64,000 nucleotides of DNA, taken from assembly GCA_018389105.1 (NCBI GenBank), contig JACATO010001005.1, positions 327,001-391,000 on the forward strand, read 5' to 3'. Shown in pieces: positions 53,101-62,100 of the stretch (position 1 is the stretch's first letter; every line of letters starts with the position of its first letter). Made by a program: the position numbers and the translations under genes. The stretch comes from Nautilus pompilius. Taxonomy: Eukaryota > Mollusca > Cephalopoda > Nautilida > Nautilidae. The notes under the pieces were generated by a model. It did no database searches and was not told the DNA's origin. It worked only from the letters and a program-made list of their open reading frames with translations.

Positions 53101-56100
53101 ATTATCTTTAGGAAAAGCGAGAGAAACACTAAGTTATGGCAGGACAAATGACTGTTCAGTAATCCAAGGAAATAAGGGCAGAAGATGGATTCCAGTATCC
53201 ATAGGAAAAACCTGCTGGGCCGGGGAGCTCCATTTACAAGAGTGATTCGGGGTCGGATACCCGCAGGTGCCCTCCATTACATCGGCCGAAGTGAACTCTG
53301 AGTGAGTTTTCGATGGCCCCTGTCCGCGGTTAGTCGCCCGCTGCTGATGGTGATGTTGTTCTCACCTGCAAGTGGAGGTTTGAGGATCAGGACCCACAGC
53401 AGGTGCGACAGCGGGCTTAGCATCATTCGAATAGAGTACAAACGGAGATATCGATTTGACATAACTGAGGCTTGTTGTCAAAACATAGTCCTATTATCAT
53501 CATCCTCTGGGAAAAACCACTGGAAACTTTTGTTAACGAGAAATGAACATCATGCAGGGGACTGAGAAGTGAAAGTAGGGAAAAACCACTGGAAACGGTT
53601 GTTTAACGAGAAATGAACATCATGCAGGGGACTGAGAAGTGAAAGTAGGGAAAAACCATTGGAAACTGTTCTTAACAGAAGAACATCATGCAGGGGACAG
53701 AGAAGTGAAAGTAGGGAAAAACCACTGGAAACTGTTATTAACGAGAAATGAACATCATGCAGGGGACAGAGAAGTGAAAGTAGGGAAAAACTACTGGAAA
53801 TTGTTATTAACGAGAAATGAACATCATGCAGGGGACAGAGAAGTGAAAGTTGGGAAAAACCACTGGAAACTGTTGTTAACGAGAAATGAACATAATGCAG
53901 GGGACAGAGAAAGTGAAAGTTGGGAAAAACTACTGGAAATTGTTATTAACGAGAAATGAACATCATGCAGGGGACAGAGAAGTGAAAGTTGGGAAAAAAC
54001 AATCGAAAGTAACGAAACTGTTAATTTTCCAAAATGTTTTCATAGCCAGCGAACCGTGCAATGTACTCGAATGTCACCGCCGCGCTGTGCATTTTCATAG
54101 CCAGCGAAGGGAGACAACCAAACACGAATGAGAAGCGATATGAACTCTTCTGTGAAAGAGATCGATTTACAGAGAAAGTATCGGTCCGCCATGGAAAATG
54201 TGGAACGAGGAGAAATTTGATGCGAGTAAAATTCTAATCCTTGTTATTCTTACCTACAGAAGAATAGTTACTCCCATATGGGTCAAACCAGGCCGTTGGT
54301 CTGATACGGCCGCATACTCGGCTCTCTTTTGGTGTTTCTTCTTGTCCCCTACTCTCGGTATTAGAGAGAGAAGAGAGGGAGAATGGTCCACCAGTCTGCA
54401 CTCACCTCCTGACCTGTGTCTGTCCCCTACTCTCGGTATTAGAGAGAGAAGAGAGGGAGAATGGTCCACCAGACTGGACTCACCTCCTGACCTGTGTCTG
54501 TCCCCTACTCTCGGTATTAGAGAGAGAAGAGAGGGAGAATGGACCACCAGACTGGACTCACCTCCTGACCTGTGTCTGTCCCCTACTCTCGGTATTAGAA
54601 AGGACCGAACCCCTCGTGGCCCGTGTCTAATTTACTTTGGATTCATTGGTTGGTGGCAACAAATTTCTTTGTGAATGGATATTTACAATAGGTTACACTG
54701 GTCAACAAATTTTTATTTTTTTTCTTTGGCAGACCATCTAGGAGTGTTTTCTGGGGTTTTGAAGGTCGCTGATTACGAATATAACATTGGTTTTGTCTGA
54801 TTGGCTCTAGTTTAGAAGATATTGATAGCCTCAAATAAGCCTAAACTGCTAAAATTCTCCCTGAAATACTTCAATATAGAAGCAGTAAATAATAATTTTC
54901 TGATATTATTGAATCATTATAATGATTATAATCATTATAATGATTCAATAATATCAGAAAATACATAATAATTATTATGTATGTAGTGTTTTTAAAAACA
55001 GTTTGCACATAAAACTAGGGCTCATGAAGCAGTTTGTTAAGGCGTTGAACAAAGATGGGGATTGCTTCAAGTACATATGCAGGCAATTTCCAGGTCTTTC
55101 CATCGAAAAAGCTAAAGGTGGCATCTTCGATGGACCTCAGATTCGAACGCTCATGAGGGATTCTGACTTCACTAATCATATGAACATGGTTGAGTTAAAT
55201 GCTTGGGTGTCCTTCACAGATGTAGTGACAAACTTTTTGGGAAATCACAAAGCTGACAATTACAAGCAATTGGTCCGTAAGATGCTTACTGCATACGAAA
55301 AACTAGGGGCAAATGTGAGCATCAAAGTTCATTTCTTGTTTAGCCACCTCGACAGATTTCCTGGTAATCTTGGTGATTACAGTGAGGAGCAAGGAGAGAG
55401 ATTCCATCAAGACATCAAAACAATGGAAGAGAGGTATCAAGGCAAATGGGATGAGCACATGATGGCAGACTACTGCTGGAACCTTTTGAGAGACTGCCCG
55501 AAAGTTGCTCACAAGCGAAAATCGTATAAACGTCAATTTCACTTTTGTGAATAAAATATTGTTTTGTGTGTTCATTGTAACTAAGAATCTAGTGTATAAT
55601 AATGCTTTGCATTAATTTATGATATATAACTGATTATGTAAATGTTTTTTTCCCTTGGAGAATTAAAATTCAGCAAATTTTTAGCAAATTTTTTGTATAT
55701 TCTCGAAATATATGAAAAGTGTTCATTTATTAATAAATGAAATGATGTTATATCTAACTTAACTTGTTAGATTGAGATTTTACACTGTCTTTGTGGTTTT
55801 GGATTATCATAAAAATCAATATCTGACATTTTTGCACTATTTAGCCGTTTTTTGTACGTTTAGTTATGGTCGCGAATGGGTGATTTCAGACGAACGACCC
55901 CCCTGTGATATCTCCAAAACTAGAGCCAACTTGAAAAAACAAATGTCAGATTCGGATTCAGCGCCCTTGAAAACCCCAGAAACCAGTCTCACTTTTCCTG
56001 CCAAAAATATTGTGTTGACCAGTGTTATTGTTCGCTTAGGTTTGTGTGTTTTTGAGGTCTGTGCCTCACAATGATGTATTATAAACGCTAAGCATTGCCT

Positions 56101-59100
56101 CTTTTGTTTTACTTTGAATCAAAACCTGAGTAGACCCCCTATTTATTCATCCTTAGGGCTTAATCTTAGGGCTTCCATCGGGTACAAATTCATCAGACTT
56201 TAGAATACAAAACCTGAATTATTACAACTCTCCATCACTGATAGAAAAGCAAAAAACCGATTAACTAATTATCGATAATTCTGATTCTTGAAAATTTACT
56301 ATCATCACTGGTCTTAAATTACGATACATCATTTAGTACCTTTTTTTCCAGTTGCCCATAGTCTATATTTCCAACTAAATGACTTGTAATGTTAATCATA
56401 AGTTTTATTCATGCAGCAGTAAATCAATATAAAAGGTTTTTTTTATTGTTTATAACTAGGTATGATATTTTTATCTTTTTTTTTTTTTAAGGCTGATCCC
56501 TACAGTGCCCCTGTTTATCCAAGTGCCGACTATGACTGTCATACAGGTAAGTTCTCACTATATCTTTTCTTTTTTAAATTAAAAACAGAGATTGGTTAGG
56601 TTTTACTGAATGTCCACCTGGAAGCATTCTTGGGTATTTCTCAACATGCATTGATTTACTACTAACTTGATAAATCTTACTTGCAGCCTGGTAGAACTCA
56701 TTCCTCAGTTTCTTGTTGTTAGAAATGTATTTGCTCGTCAGAAAAGTAGTGAGCACAAGAGTATTGCTTTTATATCAGTCATAAGGTTTGAGCTTAGGTG
56801 TGTTGGCCTTATAGCAGAGTACATTCTTTATATCAGCAGCTTTAGTTGGACTGGTTGAGCTTGACAAGTCAGTCACAGGTCACTTCACTAGTCTGTGGAG
56901 AAGACTTGACAGAGTGAAGCTATTTTAATCCTTTCAGTGCTTAATTAAATTTCGGACTGGAAAGTTTCCGTTATCCACCAAAAAATGAAATTCAGAATTT
57001 GATTGAAGAAGTTGCAGTGTTTTCAAAGTTGTGAGAATATTATTCCCTCTTATTAGAACAGGAGGGGGGGGTTTGAAGCTGTTGGGTAAATTTGCTTCAG
57101 TATCAAACGGTTATAAACGTCAAAGCAAACACATCTGCTTTCCCATTGTAAGGGTTAAAGGGAACCACTATAAAGTTAAACAAATAAATTTCAAATCCTG
57201 CTTTCAGTATTACATTATATTTAACAAAATAAAATTAACATCAATCTTAAATTTCATTTTGGTTTTTAAGTAAAAGTTTAAAATTATTAATCAGGTTGCT
57301 TCACTTGATACTGAGGTAAGCTTTGGAATTCATTCTGCCTTCTAAAGGGATCAAAACATGCCTAAAATCATGATTCCACCAGCAGAGACCTGATCTGTCA
57401 GGACCACACTAGCGAGTCGAATGATTTTTGTGGCTTTCACCAAATCTGTCTTCTATTTGTGTAAAAAAATGGTAAAGAATCACTTGTCACACCATATCAG
57501 TTTTCACCAGTTCTCCTTAGTCCAACGTCTGTGCTCCTTTACTCTATACAAGTCGTCTTTTCATGTTGGTAACTATGTGTATCGGTGGTTTACACAGCAG
57601 TCTCTTATGTCATAGTTCATTTGTTTGATAATTCTTCACAAGGTATAGCTAGAGGTAGGTGTGCAGCTTGCATTCAGTACTTCAGTCCTATCTAACCAGA
57701 TTTTTGTCTTTCTATAATCACTAAGCTTTTGCATCCTCAATTTACTTTCGCAGCAGACATTATCTTTACCTTTTGCCATTCACACCAAGCCACTGTGGCA
57801 ACTGAGTGGTGCGTCTATTATGCCTCTTTCAAACGCTGATATTTTTGCCTTTCTCAATATCTGTTGGACTGACTACAAATGTGCTTAGCCAAGTGATAAA
57901 TAGTGCTGCAGGGATCACATGCCACATCATGCGATCAACTTAATTTGCATCTGCAAAACAGCTCTGGCCCAAGCCTGAAAGGAACTTGTTCCAAAAAGGG
58001 GGGCCAGCTAGTTCTAGTTAGTTTCTCGTTTATATCGTGTGTCTCCTAATGGAATTTTGATGTAGTTGAAGATAAAGTAATTCGTAGAACTGATTTGATT
58101 AAAGTCTTTGTCTAGATAATTGAGATTTTTGAAATTGCTGTTGGATTGGTTTTTCTGACATTTTAGGAAGTGTATCAGGGTTATCGCTGTATTTGTAAGC
58201 ATCGGTTTTCCATTCGATGAAATGAGAGGCTAAAAGTAAAAATAAAAAACAAACTTCTTTTTTCTTTTTTGGTTAAACAGGTGATCCCACCCAAGACATG
58301 GACTACGACAGACACCCTCCCATACAGGGATACATCGTACCAGAGGTGATCAAAAACTTCCTCACCTACTTCCTGAAGTGCATTACTGAGCAGAACGTGT
58401 ATGAAATGCAAACAGCTTATGAGAATGGGTAAGAACTTCCTTCCTAGTTTTATTTGTTCCCATTTTGAATTGTTTGAGCTGGGGTTTGGCTGGCAGGGTT
58501 AAAGCTGTTTCTTCAAAGTTATTACTAATTTACCCCCTTATAAATCCGTGAAAGAGGATGACATGAGACAACCATTTCATTACATGAATTTACTGTTTTT
58601 ATTTCAAAATCTGTATTAATCAGCGCAGGATGACCATAAGGAGCGTAACTACTGTCCTCATGAGTATAACTCTGTGATGATGTCCCTATTTGCTTCAACC
58701 TCATCTACTTTGCATTACAAGGTGCTGCATGAATATGGCCAGTTCACACGAATTGTAGGGGTTCCAGGCAGAGACGATATAAAAATTGATGGATATAGAA
58801 GGTTAATACAGACACAAATGTTTAAGAGAGAATTGGCTAAAGCAGGGATGGGATCGGGATGCAAGCATTTCTAAAGTACACACACGGTCTTTCTAGTGAG
58901 TGTTGATTTAAAATACAGTCCAACAGAAGTGCTGAGAGGTGTTCTTGTCGGGGAGTAGACATGCAAAACTTCTAAATGGGTGACAAGATGAAAAGAATAG
59001 TCTGTGATTTATCGTGTACAACATTCTTTACTGTATACCTGTTTACATAATCATTGTTTCTGGTTTTAGGAAATTCTTGTAGCTTTTAATTTTAGAAGTG

Positions 59101-62100
59101 GGTACATATTTGGAATGCTAAAATAATTGTTTTACTAACAAAAGGGCTCCTGGTCACAAAGGAACAGTGATGGCTGTTACAAAAGACCCAGCTCACTCCA
59201 TAACTAAAATCACTCTAGAGAATGACTCGGCCTTACCATTGCTTCAAGGGAATTCTGCGAGTTAAAGCTGCTTGGGTTTCTGACATTGCTACTTTTCAAG
59301 AGCTCAGAAAGCAGCGGACATCTCCGAGATATCGTTAGGAGAATGTTTAATAGTTCTTATTTGTGATTTTAACTTTGAAAGGATTTATTAGCAGTAATAT
59401 GTGTATGTTAAAACTGTATAGACTTCCGATAAGGTAGGAATTTTGTGAAAAAAAAAAACATTGATTTCTTTAGATACTCAACTGGTCAGAATTAACTTTT
59501 AATCTGAGCTTTCACTAGTTAACTAGTAAAATGTCTGTTAAAGATTCCATTTCATACAGTAGTGGGTGCCTCTTTTTAGTTTAGTTATGATATCTAAGAA
59601 TTTCTTCATTATTCATACTGAAATTTGTTGATTATTTGTATTTAATTTTCTTTTTGGCCTTCCTTGCTACCACTGTAAGTTGCATGGCCTGCTACAAGTC
59701 ATCACAGACAACAAAGAAATGCTAATGGCTTCTTTACTTGTTCTCTCTTGTTTTTTCTTCTTCTCTGCAGTTTTAACAAGCTAACTGACAGGTTCTTTAG
59801 AAACACAGCTTGGCCAAGTGCTGATGTCATTGCTCCGATAGTACAGAATGGTAAGAGTGAAATTTTACGTACAGCGTCATCTCACCATTGGGGAAAGCTT
59901 TCCATAAACAGTGAGCTTCTAGCATAGCAAATCCCTAACCCTACTTGTATCTAGTAGTCAGTGCTTTTTAGCTAAGCTATGGTGCACATTAAACTGAAAT
60001 TTTAGCCTAATTGACCTCATTTGTCTAGGCATTTCCTATATTATTTTCATAATGAACTGCTCTTGTTTGGGGGGGGTGGATTAGAGATTAAAATTAAATG
60101 ATGCTTGCTTTTTTATCACAGATATGGAGGCTGGCTAGAGGGAAATTTTACTGCCAAAATCGTGCCAATGTGCACGCTTGCTCTTTGCTTAACTACCGCA
60201 GTGGCCTTGTTCGCTTAAGTGACCCATGAACCAAGAGGAGGTCATTTCAACGTCAACTTTGAGTGCTTAGTCAAGTCAATTAAAGAAACATTTGCTGCAG
60301 AGTTATATCATATTGTCCGCTGATGGGGATGAGGAATGATCTGTCAGTTTTTAAATAGTTACTACCATTAAGGTGATCGGAAATCATCTTTCTGCGGAGT
60401 TGCCTAGCATTTCCACCAACAGTGGGGCGGCAACAAATTGATGGTGGTCTGGAGAAAGATTCTCGTGGAAATCTGTTTTCATGACCATTCATCACATCTT
60501 TTATCCTTGCTTTTTATTTTATGTTTTCAGATCAGATCTTTCTCACTTTGTACAAGGAGCTGTACTACCGACATATCTACGCGAGAGTTCCGGTACGGCG
60601 ACATTTCTGCTTTCTATCTTTATACGTTTTTATTTTTTAAAAAAAAATTATTATTATTATTTAGATTTGAAGCTTCTACTGGTTATTTTGTAATCCTTAC
60701 ATGGCATCAGTTGCTTTCAGCAGACACAACAGCCTGTATGTTCAGTTGTTGTTCTCCTATTTCTAATGCTTGTTTTAAAAAAAAAAAATCTCGGGTATTT
60801 ATATTTCCTGCTTAAATATTACAGATGTACATGGTCTGTTTACAGTTCGGCTTCTTCGTCTGCATGATTCCTCTATGACCTCAATGCTTGTGCAATTCCT
60901 GGTCAGGGTTTGGTGAACAAGCTCCCTGGCTTCTTGCTCTTCATCACCAGCCTGCCATGTGGGTCTCCTCTGGGACCTTCAAGCTTCCTTCCACATCTAA
61001 AATGAAGAGTTCTAGTATGGATTCCCCTGCTGAAGTTAGAGGTACCCAGGCTTCCTTGGCATAAGATTGGCTAACTGTAGCACTAAACTCTCTCACCGGG
61101 GTTGTCTCCTTCGTAGAGAGGTTATCTCCATTGTGCGACGCAACAGCAATCTCTGTGCTGATTTGTTTAAAACTATATAGTTTGTGCATTTGTTTTCAGC
61201 AAGTAAGGAAAGGCTGGGATGTGTCGGGCCATGTCGTTGGCTCTAGACCCGAAAGTAAAGTCACCTTGCTGTTTGCTGTCTGCCATGCTCTTTCCTATAA
61301 TAAGTTCTGATTTACTATTCTGCTTTTAAAAACTGATTTGAAGGCATTTTCTTTTTGCCTGTAGCATTTCCTCAAAAAATAAACATGGCTAAACAGATTT
61401 AAAAGGCTGTGGTTGGCTGTAAATTAAAAATAGTGCTGTTATTGTTCTGTAAGACAACAGTTTGCTCCTTGTTAAAACCTTTTTGGAATAATTAACTTGG
61501 TTGCCACCTGTAGATATTTCAACAATCGAATTTAGAGTTTCTTTTGGTTAAATACCACTATCAGTACAGAGGAAAGAAATAATTCATAATAACCAAGAAA
61601 GAATAAAGTGATTTTCTTCACTGTTGCATGCTTGTTTGCTTGTTGGTTCACCATGTGGCGAAGATCTCAATTCTGGATGGCGGTTGTGACTGGAAACAGT
61701 TTGGTATGTTACCACTACCAAATGAATCATTAAAAAAATATCAAAGTAAATTCATAAGAACTTGTCGTCTGAGGGTCAGTCACCAAAGTTCTTGTTGGTT
61801 TGTTAACTGGAAGTTTTCTTCTGCCTATGAAAACTATTTTTTATGCTAGCATGGTTTGTTAATTTTATTAAATTATATTTTAAAATATACAGATTTTTAA
61901 AAATTATTATCAAATAAAATGGTCTTGAAGGTTAAAAGGTTCTGAGTCACTGTGGTCGCTATGGTAAAGCATGACATGTTCAGGATTTTATTAAGCAAAT
62001 GTGGTGAAGCCCAAGGGGATTTGTCATTATTTAAGGCTACATTTTAAGGATAAAACATTAAATAAACATTGAACATATGCTAGTTTTTGTTCTTTTTTAT

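Larger units (their letters stand above)
54696..56024 (+). mobile_element. CACTG-ended DNA transposon (CMC/EnSpm-like), deleted copy
   Basis: 1329-bp insertion in EIF3L intron 1 of unit 3. Ends are CACTGGTCAACA...TGTTGACCAGTG, with imperfect terminal inverted repeats of roughly 120 bp (left about 54696-54830, right about 55905-56024) sharing blocks such as TTTCTGGGGTTTT and GGCTCTAGTTT. Flanking TTA (54693-54695, 56025-56027) is a 3-bp target duplication: units 1 and 2 have the uninterrupted GGTTATTGTT site. CACTG ends and a 3-bp duplication fit the CACTA/EnSpm group; PIF/Harbinger also makes 3-bp TWA duplications. It carries one 3' coding remnant, so it is probably non-autonomous. Confidence 0.88.
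46802..59060. repeat. Tandem segmental duplication, unit 3 (contains EIF3L exons 2-3)
   Basis: Third unit. It differs from units 1 and 2 by many small indels, holds a broken receptor copy and a damaged EIF3L exon 1, carries a private 1.33-kb transposon (54696-56024), and keeps about 2 kb with EIF3L exons 2 and 3 that the other units lack. Homology to units 1 and 2 stops at 59060, after which EIF3L intron 3 continues as single-copy sequence. Confidence 0.93.

Noticed and set aside
53639-53959. 106-codon frame of repeated KVGKNHWKLLLTRNEHH blocks
   Set aside because: An artefact of the 69-bp (23-codon) repeat in the promoter; copies with other lengths break the frame.
54198-54674. 158-codon + strand frame beginning at EIF3L exon 1 of unit 3
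   Set aside because: It simply reads through the lost donor into intron 1 and the minisatellite; there is no protein similarity after MWNEEKFDA.
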